A DNA stretch of 64,000 nucleotides from Aliamphritea hakodatensis (GTDB taxonomy: Bacteria > Pseudomonadota > Gammaproteobacteria > Pseudomonadales > Balneatricaceae), in assembly GCF_024347195.1 (NCBI RefSeq), contig NZ_AP025281.1, forward strand, positions 3,410,001 through 3,474,000, written 5' to 3'. The notes under the pieces are model-generated. The model ran no database searches. It saw nothing but the letters and a program-made list of their open reading frames with translations, and was not told the origin of the DNA. The position numbers and the translations under genes are program-made. This document shows, piece by piece, positions 8,549 through 17,083 of this stretch; within the stretch, counting starts at the first letter, position 1, and every line of letters starts with the position of its first letter.

Positions 8549-9225
8549 AGCAGAATACCGGCATTCAACACTGCCCGACAATCGCAACTGCTCATCAGTA
8601 CAAACAGAGTAATCACCGGATCACATAGGTATTTACTTAAAAACCTGATCAGAAAGCAGAAGCATTAAACTGTTATAAATTACCGGCCAAACAGATAAAA
8701 ACAATTAATAATCATTCCCAAAAACATATTATTTTATTGACCTTTCAGTCAGAAAAAAGAGAATAAAAGACCAGAATCCTGAACCTAAAATTAACAGATT
8801 TGAATTAAACCTAATATTTAATTCACCCTCTTTTAACCGGACAATGACTCCCACATTTGTATATTAAATCGCCCGCGCTACCCCATTCAAACGGCCCCTT
8901 CAAATCCTGAAAAAAGCTTATAAAACATAAACATACGGGGCGGCACATTTCACAGCACAAAGCCAAACAAACGTTTAATCAATACAAAAAAGCTTTTACA
9001 AACAACGAGTTAAAATCCGGCATTTTTCATTGTTATCTCCCAAAATGGGGGTCATAAAACCACCGCAGGCTTCTCAAGCGGGAAATCAGGATGCTAGGAT
9101 GAAATAACTGGGACGACATAAGTGCTGCTTTGGTTTGGCAATTTTGAACCTCATCAGATTATCGACTGGTAGCGCCACGCGTAAGGATACAATTCGTAAA
9201 CTGCTATACTACGGAATCGCTAGTT
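8549..9225. other. AT-rich intergenic region, no gene recognised
   Basis: A 677-bp stretch between the LacI-type regulator and the chemoreceptor. It is markedly AT-rich in its first half. I see no ORF with coding character, no clear terminator after the regulator and no sigma-28-type chemotaxis promoter. An extended -10-like TGCTATACT at 9202-9210 lies too close to the chemoreceptor start to be its main promoter. Confidence 0.5.
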
Positions 9226-10857
9226 ATGTTTAAGAATATATCCATCAAGTCCAAGCTGATTATTATGTCAGGTCTGCCAATTGCGGGTCTGATAATCGTA
9301 TTAGCAACCGCCCTGTTTGAACTCAAAAGCACCGTCAACGGCTCTGCCCGGATGTATAACGACCGTGTTGTCCCCCTCGAAGATCTTAAAGTCATCGCTG
9401 ACGATTATGCCGTGCTGGTGATTGATGCCGTGAACAAAGCCAACGCGGGTCTGATTCCGGTGAGCCGTGCTGTTGCCGACATTGAGGCTTCAAAAACCGA
9501 AATCGCTGCCAAATGGCAAAAATACATGGCAACTGAACTGACCACCGAGGAAGCCAGGCTGGCGCAGGAGGCAGAACAGCTGTTTATCTCTGCCAACCGT
9601 GCTATTGACCGCTTGCTGAGCTCACTGAAATCCTTCTCCGGTGATCCAAAGAATAACCTGTCTGAATTCGACGGCCCGCTATACAAAGACATTGATCCGA
9701 TCAGTGAAAAAATCACTGAGCTGGTTAACCTGCAATTACGGGTTGCCAAGCAGGAACATGAAAACATTGAGCAACTTTATAAAGACAGCATCATGTTTCT
9801 GGGTACCACCAGCCTGATTGTTATCGCTGCTTTCCTGTTCTTTGCTGTCGGTGTATACCGTTCAGTTATCCTGCCTTTACAGGCGGCACAGAAAACCATT
9901 GAAACCATTTCCGAAAATTCAGACCTGACGCTGGAGCTGAAGGTTCAAAACAACGATGAGCTGGGGGCAATGTCCACCAGCTTTAACAAAATGCTGCAGC
10001 AAATGCGCGACATCATTGTTCAGATCAGCAGTGCAGCCACTCAGTTATCAGGTTCAGCCAGTGGGATGACCGACGTCAGCAGCCAGGCCAACCAGAGCAT
10101 TGATTCCCAGCGTCTGGAGATTGAACAGGTGGCCACCGCCATGAATGAAATGGTCGCCACCGCTCATGAAATTTCCCAGAACGCTGAAATGGCCGACAAA
10201 GACGCCCAGGACACCAGTGAACAGGCAGTACAGGGTAATGCCATTGTTGAAGAGGCGATCGTTGCAACCAATGCACTGGTTAATGATGTTGTTACTGTAT
10301 CCGAACATATCCGCACACTTGAGGCAGACAGCGAAAGTATTGGCTCAATCGTCGATGTGATTAAAGAGATTGCGGAACAGACGAACTTACTGGCGCTGAA
10401 CGCAGCCATTGAGGCCGCCCGGGCCGGTGATCAGGGCCGGGGCTTTGCTGTCGTTGCCGATGAGGTCCGTACGCTGGCACAGCGTACCCAGCTGTCTACC
10501 CAGGAAATTCAGAACGCCATTGAGCGCTTACAGACCGGCACCATGAACGCGGTAAATGCCATGTCTGACGGGCAGCAGAAAGCAAAAAATGCCGGCGAAA
10601 AAGCGGCAGAAGCCGGTGATGCCCTGAAAGCGATTTCGGTTGCGGTACAAAACATTACCAATATGAACACCCAGATCGCCAGCGCCTCCAGCGAACAGAC
10701 CAGTGTTTCTGAAGAAATCGACCGCTCACTGGTTACCATTCAGGACACCTCCAATGCTTCCAGTGAAGGTGCACTGGAGATCGCACGTTCCAGCGAGGAG
10801 CTTTCGGAACTGGCGAACAATTTACAGAATACTGTGAGCCGTTTCCGTCTCGCATAA
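9226..10857 (+). CDS. Methyl-accepting chemotaxis protein
   Basis: A 543-residue transmembrane chemoreceptor. Membrane segment 1 is at about residues 11-31. A periplasmic helical ligand domain follows at about 32-185, with four-helix-bundle character. Membrane segment 2 is at about 187-208, with a HAMP domain to about 262. The cytoplasmic signalling domain carries the invariant hairpin tip around residues 381-424 (EQTNLLALNAAIEAARAG, then FAVVADEVRTLA). Glu/Gln-rich methylation helices flank the tip. There is no C-terminal CheR/CheB-tethering pentapeptide. It is a stand-alone gene followed by its own terminator. The ligand is unknown. Confidence 0.95.
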   Translation: MFKNISIKSKLIIMSGLPIAGLIIVLATALFELKSTVNGSARMYNDRVVPLEDLKVIADDYAVLVIDAVNKANAGLIPVSRAVADIEASKTEIAAKWQKYMATELTTEEARLAQEAEQLFISANRAIDRLLSSLKSFSGDPKNNLSEFDGPLYKDIDPISEKITELVNLQLRVAKQEHENIEQLYKDSIMFLGTTSLIVIAAFLFFAVGVYRSVILPLQAAQKTIETISENSDLTLELKVQNNDELGAMSTSFNKMLQQMRDIIVQISSAATQLSGSASGMTDVSSQANQSIDSQRLEIEQVATAMNEMVATAHEISQNAEMADKDAQDTSEQAVQGNAIVEEAIVATNALVNDVVTVSEHIRTLEADSESIGSIVDVIKEIAEQTNLLALNAAIEAARAGDQGRGFAVVADEVRTLAQRTQLSTQEIQNAIERLQTGTMNAVNAMSDGQQKAKNAGEKAAEAGDALKAISVAVQNITNMNTQIASASSEQTSVSEEIDRSLVTIQDTSNASSEGALEIARSSEELSELANNLQNTVSRFRLA

Positions 10858-10879
10858 TCCTGTTTAACATCCCCCTGAT

Positions 10880-10906
10880 CTGCCGGCTTCATGCCGGCAG
10901 TTTTAG
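10880..10906 (+). terminator. Rho-independent terminator after the chemoreceptor gene
   Basis: An 8-bp stem CTGCCGGC / GCCGGCAG with a 5-nt loop (TTCAT) followed by TTTTAG, 22 bp after the stop codon. Confidence 0.8.
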
Positions 10907-11057
10907 TTACCGCGTTCAGCGCCGGCTCTGTATCACAGCCACAGAATGACAGACCATAACTGGCATTATTAAAAACAAGCAGTTAGGATATTTTTAAAGC
11001 AGTACTGACAGTATTAAGGCGGTTGCACAGCAAACACACCCACCAAAGAGAACAGAC

Positions 11058-11750
11058 ATGATCAGAATCAGACGTTCGGATGACCGGGGTTTTGCCCACT
11101 ATGGCTGGCTGGAAAGCCGCTACTGTTTCTCGTTTGCCAGCTATTTTGATCCTGACTTCATGGGCCTTGCTAATCTGCGGGCCTGCAATGAAGATTCACT
11201 ACACCCCGGTGCCAGTATTGACCCCTGCCAGTTTCAGCAAACCGAAGTGTTCAGCCTGATACTGGAAGGTCAGGCACAGTTCCATGACTCTCTTGGCCGC
11301 AAGGGAACGTTTAAAAGCCCCGGCGGCGCCCTGTTGCTGAGTGCCGCCGATGAAATCGATTTTAACCTGACCAATAACGGTGCCGGTAAAACCCTGCGCA
11401 TGCTGCAGCTGTGGCTCACCCCCACCAAGAGTGCCCCCCTTGAGGCTAACCTGCAGCAGGCAAGACTCTCCCCTTCCAACGGTATTCTGCTGGTCGCCTC
11501 ACCGGATGGCCGCGATCACTCAATGGCACTGCAGCAGAACATCTGCATTTATAAGCTGAAACTGGGAAAAACTGCCTGCGGATTGCCCGCTGAAAAGTAT
11601 GGTTTTTTACAGCTGCTTAAAGGAGAACTTGAAATCAACGGTTCACAAATGGCACAGGGAGACGCCGCACTGATCAGTGATGAGGCCATGCTCTCTGTGC
11701 GCACAGGGCCACGTACTGAAGCCCTGTATGTCACCATGGGTGAGGAATAA
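11058..11750 (+). CDS. Pirin/YhaK-like bicupin with altered metal site
   Basis: A 230-residue bicupin. The N-terminus (IRIRRSDDRGFAHYGWLESRY, then FSFASYFDP) is characteristic of pirin/YhaK proteins, as is LEGQAQFHDSLG in the first cupin. Odd: the usual metal-binding His-Pro-His of the first cupin (HPHRDME in relatives) reads DPCQFQQTE, so the His pair is lost. YhaK-type proteins are often reported as weakly metal-binding or as oxidative-stress sensors; pirins can act as quercetinases. The gene ends 2 bp before the convergent aldehyde dehydrogenase. Family is clear, function open. Confidence 0.8.
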   Translation: MIRIRRSDDRGFAHYGWLESRYCFSFASYFDPDFMGLANLRACNEDSLHPGASIDPCQFQQTEVFSLILEGQAQFHDSLGRKGTFKSPGGALLLSAADEIDFNLTNNGAGKTLRMLQLWLTPTKSAPLEANLQQARLSPSNGILLVASPDGRDHSMALQQNICIYKLKLGKTACGLPAEKYGFLQLLKGELEINGSQMAQGDAALISDEAMLSVRTGPRTEALYVTMGEE

Positions 11751-11752
11751 CC

Positions 11753-13273
11753 TTACCGGCTCAGATCGATCCAGACGGTTTTGTATTCAACGTACTTATC
11801 CAGCGCGTGGATGGACTTATCCCGACCAAAACCGGACTGCTTAAACCCGCCTACCGGTGATGAAATATCACCGTGATCATGACAGTTCACCCAGATAACC
11901 CCGGCTTTAATCGCCCCTGCAGCCTGTTCCATGCGTTTCATATCCCGGGTCCAGACCGCCGCTCCCAGGCCATATACCGTTGAATTCGCTACCTCAATCG
12001 CCTGTTCAACAGAATCTACCGGAATAACGGAAAGTACGGGGCCGAAAATTTCTTCACGGGCAATCTGCATGTCCGGGCCGACATTGTCGAAAATGGTAGG
12101 CTGAACATAACACTGGCGACCGGAACCGCTCTCCTGCGCACCGCCACAGATCAGCCGTGCGCCGTCATCCTGCCCGGCCTGCACATATTGCAGCACGTTC
12201 GCCGTATGCCGGGCGTCCACCAGACAGCTGAATTCGGTCGCCGGGTCCAGCGGATCAGCCGGTACAATGGTTTCCGCCAGTGCCTTTACCTTCTCCATCA
12301 GCGGCCGGTGTACCTTGCGGTCAACAATCAGACGGGAGCCGGCATTGCAGATTTGCCCCTGATTGGAAAATGCCCCCAGCACAATGGCAGCGGCGGCTTT
12401 ATCCAGATCTTCCACGTCATCCAGCACGATATTCGGGGTTTTGCCGCCGCACTCCAGTGCAACCCGCTTAAGATTAGACTGACCGGCATACTGCATATAC
12501 AGACCGCCCACCCGACTGGAACCGGTAAACGCCAGCGCATCCACATCCCTATGCAGCCCCAGTGCTTTGCCGGCTACATCCCCCATGCCCGGCACCACAT
12601 TGAATACCCCGGCCGGAATACCGGCTTTGTGGGCCAGTTCAGCCATTCGGATAGCGGTCAGGGAAGACTGTTCAGCGGGTTTCAGTACGACTGAGTTGCC
12701 GGCAGCCAGCGCCGGTGCTGCCTTCCAGCAGGCGATCATCAGCGGGTAATTCCAGGGAACAATTGCGGCAACGACGCCCACAGGCACCCGGTGAATACGG
12801 GTTAAGGCATTGGGCTGAGTAGGCGCGATTTCGTCGTAGAGTTTGTCTGCCAGCTCGGCATACCAGTGAACACATTCCACAGCCCCGGGCAGATTCATGG
12901 TACGGCTGTCGCTGATGGTCATGCCCATATCCAGGCTTTCCAGCAACGCCAGTTCATCGGCATGGGCTTCCAGTTCAGCAGCAAACGCCTGCAGGACCTT
13001 TTTGCGCTGTTTAGGCATCAGGCCGGACCAGACGCCGGCTTCAAACGAGGCCCGGGCTGCCGCAACGGCTTTATCAACATCGGCGGCATCACAGGCGGCA
13101 ATGCGGGTCAGCGGCTGGCCGTCCCGCGGGGAGATACATTCAAAGGTCGCGCCACTGGCCGCATCGCAGAACCGGCCATCAATAAACGCCCGGTTAGCAA
13201 AGCCATCTCCGGCAAGTTGTTCAGCGCTGTTCAGCCAGTCCTGATAGGTATGATTCTGAGCCTGTGTGGCCAT
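11753..13273 (-). CDS. puuC: Aldehyde dehydrogenase, PuuC-like (gamma-glutamyl-aminobutyraldehyde type)
   Basis: A 506-residue complete aldehyde dehydrogenase. Cofactor segment PWNYPLMIACWK, catalytic base Glu in LECGGKTP and nucleophile Cys in NQGQICNAGSR are all present. The N-terminal layout (RAFIDGRFCDAASGATFECISPRDG) and C-terminus (SGFGRDKSIHALDKYVEYKTVWIDL) resemble PuuC, which oxidises gamma-glutamyl-gamma-aminobutyraldehyde in putrescine breakdown; it accepts other omega-amino aldehydes. No other puu genes are in the window, so the physiological substrate is an inference. It is convergent with the pirin-like gene and upstream of nothing on its strand until nosL. Confidence 0.88.
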   Translation of the reverse strand: MATQAQNHTYQDWLNSAEQLAGDGFANRAFIDGRFCDAASGATFECISPRDGQPLTRIAACDAADVDKAVAAARASFEAGVWSGLMPKQRKKVLQAFAAELEAHADELALLESLDMGMTISDSRTMNLPGAVECVHWYAELADKLYDEIAPTQPNALTRIHRVPVGVVAAIVPWNYPLMIACWKAAPALAAGNSVVLKPAEQSSLTAIRMAELAHKAGIPAGVFNVVPGMGDVAGKALGLHRDVDALAFTGSSRVGGLYMQYAGQSNLKRVALECGGKTPNIVLDDVEDLDKAAAAIVLGAFSNQGQICNAGSRLIVDRKVHRPLMEKVKALAETIVPADPLDPATEFSCLVDARHTANVLQYVQAGQDDGARLICGGAQESGSGRQCYVQPTIFDNVGPDMQIAREEIFGPVLSVIPVDSVEQAIEVANSTVYGLGAAVWTRDMKRMEQAAGAIKAGVIWVNCHDHGDISSPVGGFKQSGFGRDKSIHALDKYVEYKTVWIDLSR

Positions 13274-13371
13274 GCCGCGCTTCCCTCTGAAATTCTGAAT
13301 GTGGGCTGATTATAGGCCAGTCATCCGGGAAGCTCTAATAGCCTTATGCTCTTAAGTTAAGCGGTTTTCTG

Positions 13372-13887
13372 TCAGTGCCCCCGGGTCATGTTAACCAGCA
13401 CCTGAAGGTCAATCTGATCAAACCCCAGCACTTCCCCGCCTTCTGCATCGGCAAATGCCCGGGCATCTTCCTGTTTGGCAAAACTGGCCAGGGTTGCCCC
13501 CATTGCGCCCTGTTTGCTGTGACCGATCACGTACCAGGCTTCGCGGGCATCCACATAGGTTTCTTCATCGGGATGATCCCAGGGCGTCACAGCCATGTCG
13601 TGCACAAATGCCTGTTGTACATTGTGCTTATTTTCCGGATCAACGATAAACGCAAACATATCCCGGGTTGAGCAGAACTTCAGGTTACCTTCGATGCCTT
13701 TGCTGAACAGCTGACCTTTCGGCCCCGGATAATTGGTAATGATCATGCCGCATAAATGGCACTCCTCACCGCTTTCAATGGCTACCGCCTGCTGCACCAT
13801 CGCGGCCTGTTCGTCTTCCGTACAGCCCGTCAGAATGCCTGCCGACACCAGCAGGACAAACAGTACCTTTACCAGTAAATGTTTCAT
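13372..13887 (-). CDS. nosL: NosL copper chaperone lipoprotein
   Basis: A 171-residue lipoprotein with a signal peptide ending in the lipobox LTGC (Cys at about residue 22). The mature part starts with a Cu-binding cluster ECHLCGMII (Cys-x2-Cys-Gly-Met) typical of NosL. NosL delivers Cu(I) to NosZ for assembly of the CuZ centre. It is the last gene of the nos operon, 14 bp after nosY, with its own GGAGG-type site. Confidence 0.93.
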   Translation of the reverse strand: MKHLLVKVLFVLLVSAGILTGCTEDEQAAMVQQAVAIESGEECHLCGMIITNYPGPKGQLFSKGIEGNLKFCSTRDMFAFIVDPENKHNVQQAFVHDMAVTPWDHPDEETYVDAREAWYVIGHSKQGAMGATLASFAKQEDARAFADAEGGEVLGFDQIDLQVLVNMTRGH

Positions 13888-13901
13888 TCCGGCCTCCCGA
13901 C

Positions 13902-14735
13902 TTATAAACCGCGACGGTTAAAGATAAACATCGCCAGCCCCGCCGGCATCACCAGCCAGGCTATCAGCCCGGCCAGTAAACCGTACATTGAGAACTGAGT
14001 CTGTTGCGCAATGGCCATCAGACCGGTGAGGTTCTGATCCGCGAAATAGGTGATATTCACCAGGCGGAAAATATCGGTCGGATTCAGTAACAGCATGTAA
14101 GGAAACAGATTAGCGTCGACGTTACCTTCGGTGGATACCAGTAATCCCAGCAGACCAAGATCAAACACCAGTACGAAGATAAACCAGACAATCAGCGCAA
14201 TGCCGGCAGCCTTGGACTTTTCAGCCACGCTGGCACTGATCACATAAGCAATGGCAATGAAAATCCAGCCCAGCAAAATAGCGGAGCAGATAAACACGCT
14301 GTAAGGCACCAGCAGGTCGCTCCATGAGGTGGTTGCGGAGAACATACCGATCATCAGCGCAGAAGACCCAAAACCGATCAGGGTTGAGAAGGCCATGATC
14401 GCCCCCTGCCCCAGCATCTTGCCTAACAATAGCTGCGTTCTGGACAGCGGATAGGTCATCAGCAACAGCAAGGTACCGCTTTCATCTTCGCCAACAATGC
14501 CATCATAAGAGAGCATCAGCGCAATCAGCGGAATAATAAATACTGCCAGACTCGCCAGGCTGACAATGGTGGTCGACAGAGACGTAAAGCCCACCTTTCC
14601 CGCCGCGGCGGCACCGAAGTAAGCAAGGCCAATCGCCAATACAGCAAAAATAATACAGATCGACAAAACCCAGCGGTTTCGCAGGCCGTCACGGAATTCT
14701 TTACCGGCAACGGTCAGTAACGGAGTAATCATCAT
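13902..14735 (-). CDS. nosY: NosY, ABC permease for nitrous oxide reductase maturation
   Basis: A 277-residue integral membrane protein with about six hydrophobic helices and the ABC-2 family signature around the DGIVGEDESGTLLLL loop near residues 75-95. NosY pairs with NosF and interacts with periplasmic NosD in maturation of the NosZ copper-sulfide cluster. Its ATG overlaps the nosF stop by 4 bp (ATGA), showing translational coupling. Confidence 0.93.
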   Translation of the reverse strand: MMITPLLTVAGKEFRDGLRNRWVLSICIIFAVLAIGLAYFGAAAAGKVGFTSLSTTIVSLASLAVFIIPLIALMLSYDGIVGEDESGTLLLLMTYPLSRTQLLLGKMLGQGAIMAFSTLIGFGSSALMIGMFSATTSWSDLLVPYSVFICSAILLGWIFIAIAYVISASVAEKSKAAGIALIVWFIFVLVFDLGLLGLLVSTEGNVDANLFPYMLLLNPTDIFRLVNITYFADQNLTGLMAIAQQTQFSMYGLLAGLIAWLVMPAGLAMFIFNRRGL

Positions 14736-15676
14736 AGTGCGGCCTCCTGATCACAGTGGCGCTGAATAAAGTGGGTATAAAGGTCTTCCAGAGACGGCAG
14801 CTGAACGTCGATGTTATCGACGCCACTCATACCTGCCAGGGCACGCAGGGTGTGCATTTTCTCATCCATAGGCACGGCCATTCGCATCCCGGCGCTATCG
14901 TCACGGGCCAACAAGCGTAAATCTTCCGGCAATGTTTCTGATAAACCCGGCTGGCCGTATAACTGGAATACCGCCGGCAGATTCGCCTGAGCCCGTAACT
15001 GTTCGATACTGCCGCTGGCAAGTACCGAGCCGCGTCCCAGAATCAGCGCCCGGTCGATATACTTTTCGACCCCAGGTAACACGTGCGAACACAGCACCAC
15101 GGTACAGCCCTGATGCTTGAGCTGATCAATGCTGTGGTAAAAATCCTGAGTCGCTATCGGATCCAGACCGACGGTCGGCTCATCCAGTAACAACAGACGG
15201 GGGTTGCCAAGGAGTGCCTGTGCCAGCCCCAGACGCTGTCGCATCCCCTTAGAATAGGTTTTAACCCGGCGACCGCAGGCATCTTTCAGCCCGACCTGTG
15301 CCAGTAACTCGAGACATTGCTGACGGCACTGTTTGCGGGCAAAGCCTTTTAAGCGGGCAAAATATTCCAGTACTTCCAGACCGGTAAGCTGATCATAAAA
15401 ACTGACGTTCTCCTGCAGAAAACCCAGCTTGCCGCGCAGTTCGCGGGCACCGGCCTGAGTCGGGTCCTGACCGAACACACTGACCTTACCGGACGTGGCT
15501 TCAATCAGCCCGAGAATCAGTTTAATGATGGTGGTTTTACCGGCACCGTTATGGCCAAACAGCCCGAACACTTCACCCGCCTGTAAATTCAGATCCAGAC
15601 TCTGCAGGGCATGAACCCCCAGATACTTCTTTTCAACCTGTTGTAATTCAACAATATTTTCTGTACTGCTCATCAT
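14732..15676 (-). CDS. nosF: NosF, ABC ATPase for nitrous oxide reductase maturation
   Basis: A 314-residue ATPase with Walker A GHNGAGKTT, signature YSKGMRQRLGLAQ, Walker B RLLLLDEPTVGLDP and a C-terminal extension of about 90 residues typical of ABC-2 type ATPases. It energises the NosDFY complex. The start overlaps the nosD stop by 4 bp, and the downstream nosY start overlaps its own stop in the same way. An AGGT ribosome site precedes two adjacent ATG codons. Confidence 0.94.
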   Translation of the reverse strand: MMSSTENIVELQQVEKKYLGVHALQSLDLNLQAGEVFGLFGHNGAGKTTIIKLILGLIEATSGKVSVFGQDPTQAGARELRGKLGFLQENVSFYDQLTGLEVLEYFARLKGFARKQCRQQCLELLAQVGLKDACGRRVKTYSKGMRQRLGLAQALLGNPRLLLLDEPTVGLDPIATQDFYHSIDQLKHQGCTVVLCSHVLPGVEKYIDRALILGRGSVLASGSIEQLRAQANLPAVFQLYGQPGLSETLPEDLRLLARDDSAGMRMAVPMDEKMHTLRALAGMSGVDNIDVQLPSLEDLYTHFIQRHCDQEAAL

Positions 15677-17031
15677 TCTGTACCTGCCTGTATCTGTATT
15701 GCCAGCGCCTGCTCTTCAGCTACCGGAACGACACCCGCCTGCTTCTGTGGCCGTTCGGCCATTAATGGCTGGCTGTCGATCACACCCGGGCCTTTCAGCA
15801 CCGGAAACTGCCGCTGTACCCAGCGCAGGGTCTCAATGGCCGGGCTGTTCAGCAACAACTTAGCCGCCGGAAACTTCCATAGCAGCCGGTCTACGCTGTC
15901 ATTCGGCTCGTATTCGATATCACCGACTCCGTCACCGTTCATGTCCCAGCCCAGGTAATCGCTCCAGTAGTTACCGGCCCAGTCCTGGGTCCGGGTTGAT
16001 ACGTATTTCACCTGGGTTTTGTTATTCACAAAGGCGTTGCCTTCCAGGGTGTTATCTTCAGATGCTGCTGTCAGGTGAATGCCTATATCACTGTCCGCGA
16101 AGCGGTTATCGGTGAATTCATTAAACAGTGAGTTGTAGATAAACAGCGCCTTGCCTTCCAGCCCCACCCGCCGGGCTTTGTTGGTGCCGGTTTTCTTCAT
16201 ATGGGGGTTATGGCTGTTCTGAATCCCGCGGATATCATTATTACGCAGGGTGGAATTGGTGATGTAGTTCATCAGAATGCCGTAATTCACGTCATTCACT
16301 GAACGGTTATTCAGCACCGTCAGATATTTTGACTGCATCAGTGCATAACCTGTACGGGTATTTTCAGTCAGATTGCTCTGTAACAGGTTATTGTAGGAAT
16401 ACATGTAGTGCACACCGTAACGCAGGTCGTGCAGATAGTTGGCGATCAGCTCATTACCGTTACTGGTATCAATGTAAATGCCGTCCCGGGTTTCCCAGAC
16501 TTCATTGCCCTGTACCAGTGCCTTGCCGACATTAAAAAGATGGATGCCATTACCACGGTCGGATGCCCGCAGTGCCAGCTTGCCACGTACTTTGTTATCA
16601 ATAATCCGGGCGTTCTGAGTGGCATCTACCCAGATACCAAAGCCGCCCCCGTAAAGGCTGTTGTTCTCGATCCGGCTACCGGTAGCGGACGTTGCCAGCA
16701 GAATTCCGGCGTCCTGATTGGTCAGGTCTTCACCCCAGTTTACAATTCGTAAATCATGGACATAACTGTCCGGAGCTTCTACCTGTAATGCGTGGCCTTT
16801 GCCCTGCGCATCAATGACAGCCCCCTGCTTTGCGGTCAGTTCAACTGTCCGGCGCAGAATATAATTCCCCCGGTATTCACCTTTCGTCAATACCAGTGTG
16901 TCCCCCGGCTGACTGCTGTCCAGCGCCAGCTGCAGGTCATCCTGCGGGGTTATCTGAATCACAGCCGCACTGGTTATGCTGCTGATCAGCATTGCCAGCA
17001 GGCCCAAAATCCTTCCAGTCAGATTCAGCAT
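15673..17031 (-). CDS. nosD: NosD, periplasmic maturation factor of nitrous oxide reductase
   Basis: A 452-residue protein with a Sec signal peptide (cleavage around residue 22-24) followed by repeated right-handed beta-helix (CASH/PbH1) turns, visible as recurring N-N-x-hydrophobic steps between about 100 and 330. NosD docks on NosFY in the periplasm and supports CuZ assembly. The ATG has a good GAGAGG site. The order nosR-Z-D-F-Y-L is the standard one for clade I nos clusters. Confidence 0.94.
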   Translation of the reverse strand: MLNLTGRILGLLAMLISSITSAAVIQITPQDDLQLALDSSQPGDTLVLTKGEYRGNYILRRTVELTAKQGAVIDAQGKGHALQVEAPDSYVHDLRIVNWGEDLTNQDAGILLATSATGSRIENNSLYGGGFGIWVDATQNARIIDNKVRGKLALRASDRGNGIHLFNVGKALVQGNEVWETRDGIYIDTSNGNELIANYLHDLRYGVHYMYSYNNLLQSNLTENTRTGYALMQSKYLTVLNNRSVNDVNYGILMNYITNSTLRNNDIRGIQNSHNPHMKKTGTNKARRVGLEGKALFIYNSLFNEFTDNRFADSDIGIHLTAASEDNTLEGNAFVNNKTQVKYVSTRTQDWAGNYWSDYLGWDMNGDGVGDIEYEPNDSVDRLLWKFPAAKLLLNSPAIETLRWVQRQFPVLKGPGVIDSQPLMAERPQKQAGVVPVAEEQALAIQIQAGTE

Positions 17032-17083
17032 ATGTTACCTCTCAAACATGCCGGGCGGTAAACCCGCCCGGCAATTACTGCTG

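Noticed and set aside
9202..9210. Extended -10 promoter TGCTATACT before the chemoreceptor
   Set aside because: Transcription would begin about 9 nt before the start codon, after the possible ribosome site, and no -35 is present.
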